Assembly (NCBI RefSeq): GCF_938015485.1
Contig: NZ_CALLVU010000156.1
Coordinates: forward strand, 1-40,282
Reading direction: 5' to 3'
Source: an uncultured Lachnoanaerobaculum sp.
GTDB taxonomy: Bacteria; Bacillota; Clostridia; Lachnospirales; Lachnospiraceae
DNA length: 40,282 bases
Positions 25,044 through 34,110 of the stretch are shown here, one piece after another. Position 1 is the first letter of the stretch, and each line of letters starts with the position of its first letter. The notes below the pieces were generated by a model that worked only from the letters and a program-made list of their open reading frames with translations, was not told the origin of the DNA and did not search any database. The translations under genes were made by a program, and so were the position numbers.

Positions 25044-26600
25044 ATGTCACAACTGGGAAGTATAATAATAGCGGTAATACTCAGTGTAGTTGTTGTGGCG
25101 CCTCTAAGTTGGAGTTTAGCGATTGCTCATCGTAAAAAGTCATATGAAGATAAAATCGGATCAGCAGAGATTAAATCCAGAGAAATAATAGAGGAAGCCT
25201 TAAAAACAGCCGAAACAAAAAAACGTGAAGCTCTCTTGGAAGCAAAGGAAGAGTCAATAAAGACAAAAAATGAGCTTGATAGAGAGGTAAAGGAAAGAAG
25301 GGCGGAGTTAGCCCGCTATGAAAAAAGAGTACTTAGCAAAGAAGAAAACTTGGACAAGAAGCAGGATTTACTTGAAAAGAAGGAAGAGAGCGTTCTTGCA
25401 AGAGAGGAAAGTATACTTTCAAGAAGCAAGGAAGTAGAGTCCCTATATGATAAGGGAATAGCGGAACTTGAGAGAATATCCGGACTTACAAGTGATCAGG
25501 CTAAGGAATTCTTATTGCAATCAGTTGAAGATGAAGTGAAACATGACAAGGCAAAGCTTATCAAAGAGCTTGAAAATGTCGCAAAAGATGAAGCCGATAA
25601 AAAGGCTAAGGAATATGTGGTAACTGCGATTCAAAGATGTGCAGCGGACCATGTAGCGGAAACTACAGTTTCAGTAGTGGCGTTGCCGAATGACGACATG
25701 AAGGGAAGGATCATAGGACGCGAGGGTAGAAATATACGTACACTTGAGCAGCTTACAGGAGTAGAACTTATAATAGACGATACACCTGAGGCGGTAGTTT
25801 TATCCTGTTTTGATCCTGTAAGAAGAGAAGTAGCAAGAGTAGCACTTGAAAAGTTGATTGTCGACGGTCGTATCCATCCTGCAAGAATTGAGGAGATGGT
25901 TGACAGAGCGAAGAAAGAAGTTGACAATATAATGAGAGAAGAGGGTGAGAATGCTGCACTTGAAGTAGGAGTGCACGGCATACATCCTGAACTTATCAAG
26001 TTACTGGGAAGAATGAAATTCAGAACCAGCTACGGACAGAATGCTTTGAAACATTCTATAGAAGTGGCACAGTTAGCAGGACTTTTAGCAGCAGAGGTTG
26101 GAGTGGATATTAGACTGGCAAAGAGAGCCGGCTTACTACATGATATTGGAAAAGCCATCGACCATGAAGTGGAAGGTTCACATGTACAGATTGGTGTGGA
26201 GCTTTGTAAGAAATACAAAGAACATCCGGTTGTAATCAATTCTGTAGAATCACATCATGGAGATGTTGATCCGGAGTCACTTATAGCTTGTCTGGTACAG
26301 GCGGCAGATACAATATCGGCAGCCAGACCGGGTGCAAGAAGAGAGACCTTGGAGACATATACTAACAGATTGAGTCAGCTTGAGGAAATCACAACTTCAT
26401 TTGACGGAGTAGAGAAATCATTTGCTATACAGGCGGGTCGTGAGGTAAGAATCATGGTATTGCCTGAGAAGGTAAGCGATGACGATATGGTTATATTGGC
26501 CAGAAACATCTCAAAGAGAATAGAAGAAGAGATGCAATATCCGGGTCAAATCAAGGTGAACGTGATCAGAGAATCAAGAGTGGCAGATGTTGCAAGATAA
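25044..26600 (+). CDS. rny: Ribonuclease Y
   Basis: The product is a membrane-anchored endoribonuclease that starts mRNA decay in Firmicutes. At 518 residues it has the usual length and domain order: N-terminal membrane helix (about 5-25, IIIAVILSVVVVAPLSW), long charged coiled coil (about 35-150), KH RNA-binding domain (GRIIGREGRNIRTLEQLTGVELIIDD, about 210-275) and HD domain with HSIEVAQLAG and LLHDIGKAIDHEVEGSH (about 335-430) holding the metal-binding His-Asp. AAGGAGG lies 6 bases before ATG 25044. It is monocistronic between two good terminators. Confidence 0.97.
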   Translation: MSQLGSIIIAVILSVVVVAPLSWSLAIAHRKKSYEDKIGSAEIKSREIIEEALKTAETKKREALLEAKEESIKTKNELDREVKERRAELARYEKRVLSKEENLDKKQDLLEKKEESVLAREESILSRSKEVESLYDKGIAELERISGLTSDQAKEFLLQSVEDEVKHDKAKLIKELENVAKDEADKKAKEYVVTAIQRCAADHVAETTVSVVALPNDDMKGRIIGREGRNIRTLEQLTGVELIIDDTPEAVVLSCFDPVRREVARVALEKLIVDGRIHPARIEEMVDRAKKEVDNIMREEGENAALEVGVHGIHPELIKLLGRMKFRTSYGQNALKHSIEVAQLAGLLAAEVGVDIRLAKRAGLLHDIGKAIDHEVEGSHVQIGVELCKKYKEHPVVINSVESHHGDVDPESLIACLVQAADTISAARPGARRETLETYTNRLSQLEEITTSFDGVEKSFAIQAGREVRIMVLPEKVSDDDMVILARNISKRIEEEMQYPGQIKVNVIRESRVADVAR

Positions 26601-26607
26601 CAATAAG

Positions 26608-26636
26608 GACGACGGCGAACAGCGGTCGTCTTTTTT
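26608..26636 (+). terminator. Intrinsic terminator of rny
   Basis: GACGACGGC (26608-26616) and GCGGTCGTC (26622-26630) pair with one G-G mismatch around GAACA, followed by six T residues. Confidence 0.88.
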
Positions 26637-26708
26637 CATATAGAATTTTACGGACCGGGATTGTAACCTTTTAGTAAGTATTTTAAAGAAAATATCATAT
26701 AATAGTAA

Positions 26709-26737
26709 TTGACTGAAACCATAAATTAGTATTTAAT
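26709..26737 (+). promoter_or_regulatory. Promoter for the cell-wall-binding protein gene
   Basis: TTGACT (26709-26714), exactly 17 bases, and TTTAAT (26732-26737). Transcription would begin near 26744, some 33 bases before the start codon. Confidence 0.55.
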
Positions 26738-26776
26738 AGTAAGAAAAGATTATTTTATTTGAGTGAAAGGATATAT

Positions 26777-27754
26777 ATGAATAATTTTGGAAAGAAATTT
26801 GCACTAGCGGCAATAACGGGAATAATGAGTTTGGCGGCTTCTATGACGGCATTTGCAGCATCAGGAATAAAGTCTGTAAAGATAAATATAAAGTCCGATG
26901 CAATCACTGTAGGAAAGCCGAGGAATATAGATGATGTTACCGTAAACACATCAGGAAGCAATTACAGTATAGACAGCGTAGATTTTTTGGAGATGGGCAC
27001 TGATTGGCAGATTACAGATGTTCCGAAGATTACCGTCCATTTGGCAGCTAATGACAACTATTACTTCAGCGTATATAAGGCTGAAGACTTTAAGATAACA
27101 GGCGGAGAACTTATAGAGGCAAGAAGAGAAAATACTTCAAATGATTTGTATGTGGATATTCAGCTGCCTGCACTTACCAATCAGGTTTCACCTATAGAGA
27201 GTGTTACTTTGAACAACTCGGGACAGGCCACATGGAGTGCTTCACAGGGAGCTTCAGGCTATCAGGTAAAGCTCGTCAGAGATAATTCGTCTACAATAGG
27301 CGGTGTACAGAACTTTACAACAAACAGTGCAAACTTAAAGTATCTTTTGAACAGACAGGGTACATATGTACTTAAGGTGCGTGCTATAAGCAGCGATGCA
27401 CAAAAGAACGGCCCTTGGGTAACATCAAATACCATAACGGTAAGTCAGGCGGAGGCCGCAAGAAACTACAATGAAAGTCAGAGTCAGGCATCACAGAGCG
27501 GAACATGGCAGCACAATAATACAGGTTGGTGGTACACATTGGCTGACGGAAGCTATGTAACATCTTCATGGAGACAGATAAACGGTGAGTGGTATTACTT
27601 CAATGCCGACGGATATATGCTTGTAGGATGGCAGCAGATAGGCGGCAACTGGTACTATATGGATTTAAACAGCGGAAAGATGCTTTCCAATACTACAACA
27701 CCTGACGGGTACTACGTAGGTATCTCAGGTGCATACAGCGCAACCGGGAAATAG
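26777..27754 (+). CDS. Secreted protein with cell-wall-binding repeats
   Basis: The 325-residue protein has a signal peptide (MNNFGKKFALAAITGIMSLA, cleavage near AFAA-S at about 28). Residues 30-140 are a beta-rich region of unknown type. Residues about 145-225 resemble a fibronectin-III fold (SPIESVTLN, ATWSASQGASGYQVKLV, YVLKVRAISSDAQKNGPW). Next comes a Ser/Gln linker, then from about 245 three choline-binding-type repeats (GWWYTLADGSYVTSSW, GEWYYFNADGYMLVGW, GNWYYMDLNSGKML). The repeats fix such proteins to wall polymers. The role may be adhesion or wall remodelling. ATG 26777, with GAAAGG upstream and a clean signal peptide, is preferred to an in-frame TTG at 26759. Confidence 0.88.
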   Translation: MNNFGKKFALAAITGIMSLAASMTAFAASGIKSVKINIKSDAITVGKPRNIDDVTVNTSGSNYSIDSVDFLEMGTDWQITDVPKITVHLAANDNYYFSVYKAEDFKITGGELIEARRENTSNDLYVDIQLPALTNQVSPIESVTLNNSGQATWSASQGASGYQVKLVRDNSSTIGGVQNFTTNSANLKYLLNRQGTYVLKVRAISSDAQKNGPWVTSNTITVSQAEAARNYNESQSQASQSGTWQHNNTGWWYTLADGSYVTSSWRQINGEWYYFNADGYMLVGWQQIGGNWYYMDLNSGKMLSNTTTPDGYYVGISGAYSATGK

Positions 27755-27770
27755 CTATTTATAAAACCGG

Positions 27771-27808
27771 AAGACTCCAATCTTAGTTATTGAAGATTTG
27801 GAGTCTTT
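27771..27808 (+). terminator. Terminator after the wall-binding protein gene
   Basis: AAGACTCCAATCTT (27771-27784) pairs with AAGATTTGGAGTCTT (27793-27807) with a single bulge; three T residues follow. It isolates the DUF488 cassette from the gene before it. Confidence 0.7.
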
Positions 27809-27891
27809 GAATTATAATGTTACATATTCGATTGAATAGAGTTCAGTATATTATCTGAGCAATATTATTTTGTAAATGAGAAAAATAAGTT

Positions 27892-28338
27892 ATGGAAAAG
27901 ATATTTACAATTGGATTTACAAAAAAGACTGCAGAATGTTTTTTTGGATTACTAAAAGATAAAAGAATCAGTGTAGTGATAGATATAAGGCGCAATAATA
28001 CATCTCAGTTATCAGGCTTCTCGAAGTATCCGGATATCAAATTCTTTTTAAATAAAATTTGTTCGATTAATTATATAAGTGATATAAATTTTGCACCTAC
28101 AGAACAAATTCTCAAGGATTATAAATCCAATAAAATAACATGGGATGAATATGTAGTTCAATTTAATGAACTAATGGAGTCAGTTAAAATAAAAGAATAT
28201 ATAGAAAAAGGGTATGATAGGTATAGATCTGATAACATATGTTTGTTATGTAGTGAAGAAAAGCCGGACAAATGTCATAGGTCATTAGTTGCAAAGTACT
28301 TTAAAAATGTACTAAGGGGAGAAATAATAGATTTGTAA
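27892..28338 (+). CDS. DUF488 family protein 1
   Basis: The 148-residue protein fits DUF488: N-terminal MEKIFTIGFTKKTAECFFGLL, then VVIDIRRNNTSQLSGFSK (residues 30-47) and near the C-terminus CLLCSEEKPDKCHRSLVAKY, the family's cysteine/histidine end motif (C-x2-C-x-E-x6-CHR). The biochemical role is unknown; the conserved Cys-His-Arg suggests a catalytic or metal site. AT content is clearly higher than in neighbours and codons differ (many TTA, ATA and GTA), pointing to acquisition. The start ATG at 27892 has only a weak purine-rich site (GAGAAAAATAAG). It is the first of three tightly spaced genes; the next starts 8-14 bases after its stop. Confidence 0.85.
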   Translation: MEKIFTIGFTKKTAECFFGLLKDKRISVVIDIRRNNTSQLSGFSKYPDIKFFLNKICSINYISDINFAPTEQILKDYKSNKITWDEYVVQFNELMESVKIKEYIEKGYDRYRSDNICLLCSEEKPDKCHRSLVAKYFKNVLRGEIIDL

Positions 28339-28352
28339 ATTGAGGAATGGAT

Positions 28353-29000
28353 ATGGAAAAGAAAATAGTTATATTAGCAAAATCATATAAACATTCGGGA
28401 TACTGTGTTGCAGGTATTGACTACGAGACAGGTGGGTGGATAAGATTGATATCAAAAGATGAGGAAACTGAACATGCAGTTCCACTTAAAGATTTAGAAT
28501 ATACTGACGGAGGGTATGTAGAAGTATATGATGTTGTGTTATGCAGTATAGTGAAGAAAAGTGGTACAAAGGTTCAGCCGGAAAATTGTTTATATGATGA
28601 AAATGTAAGATGGAAGAAAGTGGGTAGAAGTAGTTTAGATGAAGTAATAAACAGACATGGATTGGATACACCGAGTTTTATATTTGAAAATACAGACAAA
28701 GCATTACCGGCAGAGTGGATATTTGATGGAAAACCGTCATTATTTTTAGTGAGAGTACATTATGCAAATATTGTTGTGAGAACTTTTGATACTAATAAAA
28801 AAATATCTTTATGTTTTAAATACAATGGTGAATGGTATAACTATATAAGTATTTCTCAAAAAAGTATATTGGATAAATACAAAAATATGAATGATGGAAG
28901 GTATACAATAAAAGATGTTGTTTATGCAGTATTCAGTTTAACAGATAGATATTACCGTGACAGTAAGTATTATAAGGTTGTATCACAAATACTGGAATAG
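28353..29000 (+). CDS. Dual-OB-domain-like protein
   Basis: The 215-residue protein is between two DUF488 genes. It opens with MEKKIVILAKSYKHSGYCVAGID, then GGWIRLISKDEETEHAV and VEVYDVVLCSIVKKSGTKVQPEN, and later DGKPSLFLVRVHYANIVV and YNGEWYNYISISQKS. Two short beta-rich halves of this kind match my recollection of dual-OB (DuOB) proteins that accompany DUF488; OB folds usually bind nucleic acid or nucleotides. This assignment is tentative. ATG 28353 has GAGGA 6 bases upstream; ATG 28347 is an alternative only one base after that site. The 3' end lies 13 bases before the next gene. Confidence 0.6.
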   Translation: MEKKIVILAKSYKHSGYCVAGIDYETGGWIRLISKDEETEHAVPLKDLEYTDGGYVEVYDVVLCSIVKKSGTKVQPENCLYDENVRWKKVGRSSLDEVINRHGLDTPSFIFENTDKALPAEWIFDGKPSLFLVRVHYANIVVRTFDTNKKISLCFKYNGEWYNYISISQKSILDKYKNMNDGRYTIKDVVYAVFSLTDRYYRDSKYYKVVSQILE

Positions 29001-29013
29001 TAATGGGGGCTAT

Positions 29014-29640
29014 ATGGATAATATACTACTATCAATAGGACATTCACAACATAATGTAGATTATTTTTTAGATTTGTTAAGAAGTCATAATGTAAATTAT
29101 ATATTAGATGTTAGAAGTACACCATATTCACAGTTTGCTGCAAGTTATAATAGAGAAAATATAAAAGATACTTTAAAGAGAAATGGAGTGGGCTATGCAT
29201 ATATGGGAGATTACTTTGGAGCAAGGCCGAGGGATTACTCCCTGTACTCACAAAATGGTTATTTAGATTTTGAAAAAGTGGCAAATAGCGAAAAGTTTAA
29301 AATAGGGTTTTATAATGTTGAAAAAGGGGTAAAACAAGGGAATAGGATTGCTTTTATGTGTACAGAAAAGGATCCGATTGAGTGTCATAGAGCTATTCTT
29401 GTTACGAATGAATTTTATAAGGCAGGATATTTAATTGAACATATTATGCCTGACAACACTGTACAAACACAAAAAACTTTAAATGAAAGATTGCTTGATA
29501 TGTACTATCCCAACAGAAATCAGATTAGTTTATTTTCATCGGAAAATTTATCAGAAGAGCAATATATAAAAGAAGCATATAAAAAACAGAATATAAAAAT
29601 TGGATATTACATAGAGGAACTTAATAAAAGGATTGGATAA
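29014..29640 (+). CDS. DUF488 family protein 2
   Basis: The 208-residue protein is a classical DUF488 member: MDNILLSIGHSQHNVDYFLDLL, then YILDVRSTPYSQFAASYNRENI (about 30-51), VGYAYMGDYFGARPRD (61-76) and IAFMCTEKDPIECHRAILVTNEF (about 109-131). It is longer than DUF488 protein 1 and keeps the complete D-V-R-S-x-P-x-S motif where the first has D-I-R-R-N-N. The two are therefore not simple duplicates; one may be a diverged partner. ATG 29014 follows GGGGG, and an in-frame upstream codon at 28957 lies inside the preceding gene. The AT-rich codon style matches the other two cassette genes. Confidence 0.88.
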   Translation: MDNILLSIGHSQHNVDYFLDLLRSHNVNYILDVRSTPYSQFAASYNRENIKDTLKRNGVGYAYMGDYFGARPRDYSLYSQNGYLDFEKVANSEKFKIGFYNVEKGVKQGNRIAFMCTEKDPIECHRAILVTNEFYKAGYLIEHIMPDNTVQTQKTLNERLLDMYYPNRNQISLFSSENLSEEQYIKEAYKKQNIKIGYYIEELNKRIG

Positions 29641-29649
29641 AAAAGAACT

Positions 29650-29734
29650 GTTGCCTAAAAATATAATGTATAAATTATAGAAACTTCTAAGACTGAAGTC
29701 TACTATATTTTGTAACATATATTTTTATGGCAAC
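29650..29734. terminator. 85-base nested inverted repeat, probable bidirectional terminator
   Basis: GTTGCC (29650-29655) pairs with GGCAAC (29729-29734). Inward, TAAAAATATA pairs with TATATTTTTA, TATAG with CTATA, and ACTTC with GAAGT at the centre, so the whole stretch folds as one long interrupted hairpin. It lies between the convergent DUF488 cassette and lacZ, and T-rich (29735-29741) and A-rich sequence flanks it, so it can stop transcription from both sides. It might also be the edge of a former mobile element. Confidence 0.65.
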
Positions 29735-29739
29735 ATTTT

Positions 29740-32700
29740 TTAGATTCCCTTTATAACATAGTCAAATTTCAGTGTGCCTTCTCCCTTTAACAAATATTCA
29801 TCAAGTGTAGGAGCGCCCCATGTGTCGTCGCCGCCTATACCCATCTGAGAAAGACTGATACGAAGCACGGTCTTTGTAACAGGAGGCAGTTCAAAGTCAT
29901 GTCTTGCTTCTTCAAGTTCACTTGGAGTGTAGCAAAGAGCGGAAACATTGATACAGTCGCCTGCAACCAAAAGGCCGTGTCCTTTCCGGTCGGTAAGCTT
30001 GGCAAAACGTACCAAAGACTTATTTCCGCTTTCCTGTGGTGAAAGGTACTTTGCAAGCTGCTCACTTACTTTGCCGCTGTAGAAATCAATCTTTGCACCT
30101 ACAAGTCTGTCGGAGTAAGTTTCCATAGGACCTGCACCGTACCATGATATATTTTCATACTCAGGCTTTAACTTAAATAAAGTACCGAACTCAGGTAAAT
30201 CATACTTACCGGAGACAGGAGTATACTCTGTAATTACCCTGATGCTGCCGTCACCGTAGACTTGATATGTGAGATTTAGTTTATCACTGCTGTCAGGCAG
30301 AGCATAATCATATGTTATGGAGACATAGGATTCATATTCCTCTATAATCGGTCTGAAAGCCCCCCAATATGTACTGTCCGGATTAGGCATCCTTGTACCG
30401 GCATAAAGTGAAGCCGTCTTATACTTGGCATATCTGAAAGGCATGTTGTTGCCGTAGTCGTTGTCTGTAGGCGCTCTCCAAAAGTTCGGCCTTGGAATAG
30501 CCTTAAGAAGCTCTTTTCCGGCATACCTGTAAGAAACAAGTCCGCCGAAGTTTTGTGAGAAGAGTACTTCAAAGTTCTCTCCCTTAACACCGAAATTACT
30601 TACGCCCATAATAAGTTTATAAGGTCTTTTTTGAAGCAGAGGGGTATTACATATAAGCTTATTGCCCGGAGCCTTTAAAAGAGCGTCAAATATCTGCATA
30701 TTTTCTCTTACAGCCACCTCACTGAATGAAACTTCACCTAAGTTATAAAGTGTTTCGATATTAAAAATTGCCTTTACACCCACGATAAGCTCATCAGAGT
30801 ATATATCAAACAGACTCTTAACCTTTTCTTTTATATTCAGGCTGTAATCAAGCTTGCAAAGTCCCTCACCGCTTATAAAAAAGCTCTCCTCAAATAAAGT
30901 CTTACCGAACTTCTTTATATAGATTACAAACCTGTAATCGCCAAGATTTCTGAAAAGATTTCTGTTGTGGATATGTAAAATATCATTGTTTAAATCAAGC
31001 TTTAAGTCAACCGGTCTATAATTATACCTTACGGCCTGCATCTTAGGTGAAGCGTCTCTGTCACCGCCATAGACGATACCGTTTCCGCTGAAGTTATAAT
31101 CGGTAGGAGAGTCGTCAAAGTCTCCGCCGTAGTACTGTGTGTCATTTCCGAAAGGATCCTTACCTGTGATACTTTGGTCAATGTAGTCCCAGATAAAGCC
31201 GCCTTGGAAAAGCTCCTCCTCCCATGCAAGTTCTGTATAAAGCTGCATACCGCCACAGGAATTGCCCATAGCATGTGTATATTCACATTCAATAAAAGGC
31301 TTATCTCTGTGAGTCTTTAAAAATTCTTTGACCTCGGCCACCTTTGCATACATTCTGCTCTCAATATCCGAGGTATCATTGTAACGGCGGTCATTATAAA
31401 CTCCCTCATAGTGTACAAGTCTGCTTGAGTCCGCCTTTCTGAAAAACTCACTCATCTCATATATATCGCTGCCGCCGTAGCTTTCATTGCCACAGGACCA
31501 GATAAGAACACTTGAGTGATTGCGGTCCCTCATATACATTGAGTTCGCTCTGTCAAGTAACAGAGGTAACCATTCTTTCTTATCTCCCGGCAGTACAAAA
31601 TCATAGTCGGATACGCCGGTTAGAAGACCGTCCCAGCTGCCGTGAGTCTCAAGATTGCATTCGTCGATCAAATATATACCGTAGATATCGCAGAGCTCAT
31701 AGAGCGCCGATGAGTTAGGGTAGTGGCTTGTTCTTATAGCATTGATATTGTTTTCCTTCATGGTCACAATATCTTTTTTGATCTCATCAAAGGTGATTGC
31801 ACGGCCGAACTTCGAGCTGAAATCATGTCTGTCCACACCTGCAAATACAATTCTCTTACCGTTTAAGGTCATTACATTGTCGGCGTTCTTTTCAAAAAGT
31901 CTGATGCCGACCTTTACAGCTGAAACCTCAAGTAAAGTCTCACCGTCAAATATTTCGATGTAGAGAGTATAAAGATTCGGAATCTCGGCACTCCAAAGCT
32001 TAGGAGCGACAACATCAAATGAAAGATTGTTTTTGCCTGAATGCAAATTACTTACGGATTTATATACTACAGGCATTTCATCAAAGCCTTTAAACTCATT
32101 TGACTTCAGTGTAAAGTCCATAGCGTCAAATAATCTAAGCGCTACATTTGCATTATTACTTAAGCTTACAGAAAGATTAAGCTTGACATTATCAAAGTTG
32201 CCGCTTTCAAAGACCTGCTTGATTTCAATATCATCAAGGTGGCATTTTGGCTTGGTGTAGAGATAAATATCTCTGAAGATACCTGAAAATCTGAAAAAGT
32301 CCTGATCTTCAAGCCAGCTGCCGGCACACCACTTGGTCACCTGTATTGCAAGCTTGTTTTCACCCTCAACTGCATATTTTGTCAAATCAAACTCGGAAGG
32401 AGTGAAGCTGTCCTCACAGTAACCTATATAATGACCGTTTAACCATATGGCAGCCGCACTCTCCACGCCCTCAAACCTGAGTATAAGAGAGTCCTTTAAA
32501 AAGTTCTTCGGCAATGTGAAATACTTTACATAACTGCCTACATGATTAAAATCTGTCGGAGCCTCACCTGATTTTAAAGATTGTCTGCCGTCCCAAGGGT
32601 ATGCCACATTGGCATAGTGCGGCCTGTCATATCCCTCCATCTGTATATGTGCCGGAACCCTTATATCATCCCAGTTCTTACAATCATAGTCCAAAGTTTC

Positions 32701-32895
32701 AAAGCCGTCAGGAGTGCAGTTAAGATTTATAGAGTAGTCAAATTTCCAAACTCCGTTTAAATAATAGCGAAGTGAAGAGCTTCCCCTTAGTAACTCCGAC
32801 TTGTTTGTATATACACTATGATCAGAGTGGGCGGGAAGTCTGTTTTCTTCAAAAACGGAAGGGTCTGAAATATTTTTAAGTATATGTTGATTCAT
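29740..32895 (-). CDS. lacZ: Beta-galactosidase, glycoside hydrolase family 2 (LacZ type)
   Basis: The 1051-residue enzyme hydrolyses beta-D-galactosides such as lactose. Its length and domain order match E. coli LacZ: jelly-roll N-terminal domain (LNGVWKFDYSI, GYDRPHYANVAYPWDG), two immunoglobulin-like domains flanking the TIM barrel, and a C-terminal beta-sandwich (Bgal_small_N). The acid/base Glu471 is in SCGNESYGG and the nucleophile Glu538 in IECEYTHAMGN; RTSHYP and DECNLETHG are also typical. No signal peptide is present, so it is cytoplasmic. AGAGAGG precedes the ATG. No lactose permease or LacI-type regulator lies beside it; murG is just upstream on the same strand. Confidence 0.97.
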   Translation of the reverse strand: MNQHILKNISDPSVFEENRLPAHSDHSVYTNKSELLRGSSSLRYYLNGVWKFDYSINLNCTPDGFETLDYDCKNWDDIRVPAHIQMEGYDRPHYANVAYPWDGRQSLKSGEAPTDFNHVGSYVKYFTLPKNFLKDSLILRFEGVESAAAIWLNGHYIGYCEDSFTPSEFDLTKYAVEGENKLAIQVTKWCAGSWLEDQDFFRFSGIFRDIYLYTKPKCHLDDIEIKQVFESGNFDNVKLNLSVSLSNNANVALRLFDAMDFTLKSNEFKGFDEMPVVYKSVSNLHSGKNNLSFDVVAPKLWSAEIPNLYTLYIEIFDGETLLEVSAVKVGIRLFEKNADNVMTLNGKRIVFAGVDRHDFSSKFGRAITFDEIKKDIVTMKENNINAIRTSHYPNSSALYELCDIYGIYLIDECNLETHGSWDGLLTGVSDYDFVLPGDKKEWLPLLLDRANSMYMRDRNHSSVLIWSCGNESYGGSDIYEMSEFFRKADSSRLVHYEGVYNDRRYNDTSDIESRMYAKVAEVKEFLKTHRDKPFIECEYTHAMGNSCGGMQLYTELAWEEELFQGGFIWDYIDQSITGKDPFGNDTQYYGGDFDDSPTDYNFSGNGIVYGGDRDASPKMQAVRYNYRPVDLKLDLNNDILHIHNRNLFRNLGDYRFVIYIKKFGKTLFEESFFISGEGLCKLDYSLNIKEKVKSLFDIYSDELIVGVKAIFNIETLYNLGEVSFSEVAVRENMQIFDALLKAPGNKLICNTPLLQKRPYKLIMGVSNFGVKGENFEVLFSQNFGGLVSYRYAGKELLKAIPRPNFWRAPTDNDYGNNMPFRYAKYKTASLYAGTRMPNPDSTYWGAFRPIIEEYESYVSITYDYALPDSSDKLNLTYQVYGDGSIRVITEYTPVSGKYDLPEFGTLFKLKPEYENISWYGAGPMETYSDRLVGAKIDFYSGKVSEQLAKYLSPQESGNKSLVRFAKLTDRKGHGLLVAGDCINVSALCYTPSELEEARHDFELPPVTKTVLRISLSQMGIGGDDTWGAPTLDEYLLKGEGTLKFDYVIKGI

Positions 32896-32970
32896 TTTTA
32901 CCTCTCTTAATATATTGTTTTACCACAAATTCCTTTGGCAAACTGCTTTTGAAGCAGGAAGAATAAAAAT

Positions 32971-34029
32971 CTAGCTGTACTGTTTAATCAGTTTTATTAT
33001 GTTTGAGACACCGTTGTTGGCATCTGACTTTGACATGGCGTCTATATACTTTTGCCTGTTTTTATACAGTTTTTGAATCTCGGCGGATAAAGAAATATCG
33101 CAAAGAGCTTCCTCATCTATAACCTTTGAATAGCCTGCATTTTCAAAAGACTTTGCATTTAATATCTGGTCACCTCTTGAGGCGGCACCTGAGAGCGGTA
33201 TCAAAAGATTCGGCTTTCTGAGAGCCAAAAGCTCACAAATAGTATTTGCGCCGGCTCTTGACACCACCACATCGGAGAGCGCAAAGAAGTCCTTTAATTC
33301 TTTGTCAACATATTCATATTGAAGGTAGCCCGCTTTTCCTATAAGGCTTTCATCTTCATTTCCCTTACCGCAGATATGTATTACATTAAATTCCTTTAAA
33401 ATACCGTCAAGAGACTTCCTTACAGCGTTATTTACAATGACCGAGCCCAGACTCCCTCCTATTATAAGTAAAGTAGGCTTATCACCAAAGCCCGTAAGCT
33501 TTTTTGCGACCTCCCTGTCGCCGCAAATGAGTTCTTTTCTGATAGGTGAGCCTGTAAGCACCGCCTTGTTCTTCGGAAGATACTGTAAGGTCTCAGGGAA
33601 ATTTGTGCAAATCTTGGTTGCAAACTTGGTCGCTATCTTATTGGCAAGTCCGGGAGTGATATCCGACTCATGTATAATGACGGGAACTTTTGAGAGTGCG
33701 GCGGCTATGACTACAGGCACACTGACAAAACCGCCCTTTGAAAAGACGATATCGGGTGAGTATTTTTTTATTATACTTTTGGCTTCAAAGAGTCCTTTGA
33801 GTACTTTGAAAGGGTCTGTAAAGTTCTTCAAATCAAAGTATCTTCTAAGCTTACCTGAGGATATGCCCTCATACGGAATATTTTGCGCCTTTATAAGACC
33901 TTCTTCCATACCGTTTTTGCTGCCTATGTACTTTATATCATAGCCGGCTTCTTTGAGTGCAGGCAAGAGTGCAATATTCGGTGTGATATGTCCTGCTGTA
34001 CCGCCACCTGTTAATATTATTTTTTTCAT
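32971..34029 (-). CDS. murG: UDP-GlcNAc:lipid I N-acetylglucosaminyl transferase
   Basis: The product adds GlcNAc to lipid I to make lipid II on the inner face of the cytoplasmic membrane. Family signs over 352 residues are the N-terminal Gly-rich LTGGGTAGHITPNIALLPAL, HESDITPGLANKIATKFA, the second-domain loop IGGSLGS, and the UDP-GlcNAc site SRAGANTICELLALRKPNLLIPL. The frame is open 18 codons further, but only the ATG at 34029 (minus) has a ribosome site (GGAAA) and starts at the family's first beta strand. murG usually sits in the dcw cluster; here it is alone, divergent from mtnN. Confidence 0.96.
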   Translation of the reverse strand: MKKIILTGGGTAGHITPNIALLPALKEAGYDIKYIGSKNGMEEGLIKAQNIPYEGISSGKLRRYFDLKNFTDPFKVLKGLFEAKSIIKKYSPDIVFSKGGFVSVPVVIAAALSKVPVIIHESDITPGLANKIATKFATKICTNFPETLQYLPKNKAVLTGSPIRKELICGDREVAKKLTGFGDKPTLLIIGGSLGSVIVNNAVRKSLDGILKEFNVIHICGKGNEDESLIGKAGYLQYEYVDKELKDFFALSDVVVSRAGANTICELLALRKPNLLIPLSGAASRGDQILNAKSFENAGYSKVIDEEALCDISLSAEIQKLYKNRQKYIDAMSKSDANNGVSNIIKLIKQYS

Positions 34030-34047
34030 ACAGTTTCCATTCTCATA

Positions 34048-34076
34048 TTGTAATAAAGGTGTTATATAAGTATAAT
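34048..34076 (+). promoter_or_regulatory. mtnN promoter
   Basis: TTGTAA (34048-34053), 17 bases and a perfect TATAAT (34071-34076). Its -10 box overlaps that of the murG promoter on the other strand. Transcription would begin near 34083, 28 bases before mtnN. Confidence 0.75.
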
Positions 34077-34097
34077 TTAACAAATATAAATATTCAA
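34069..34097 (-). promoter_or_regulatory. murG promoter
   Basis: Read on the minus strand, TTGAAT (34097-34092) is followed after 17 bases by TATACT (34074-34069). The shared AGTATAAT core means both promoters compete for the same DNA. Confidence 0.7.
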
Positions 34098-34110
34098 GTG
34101 AGGAAGTACA

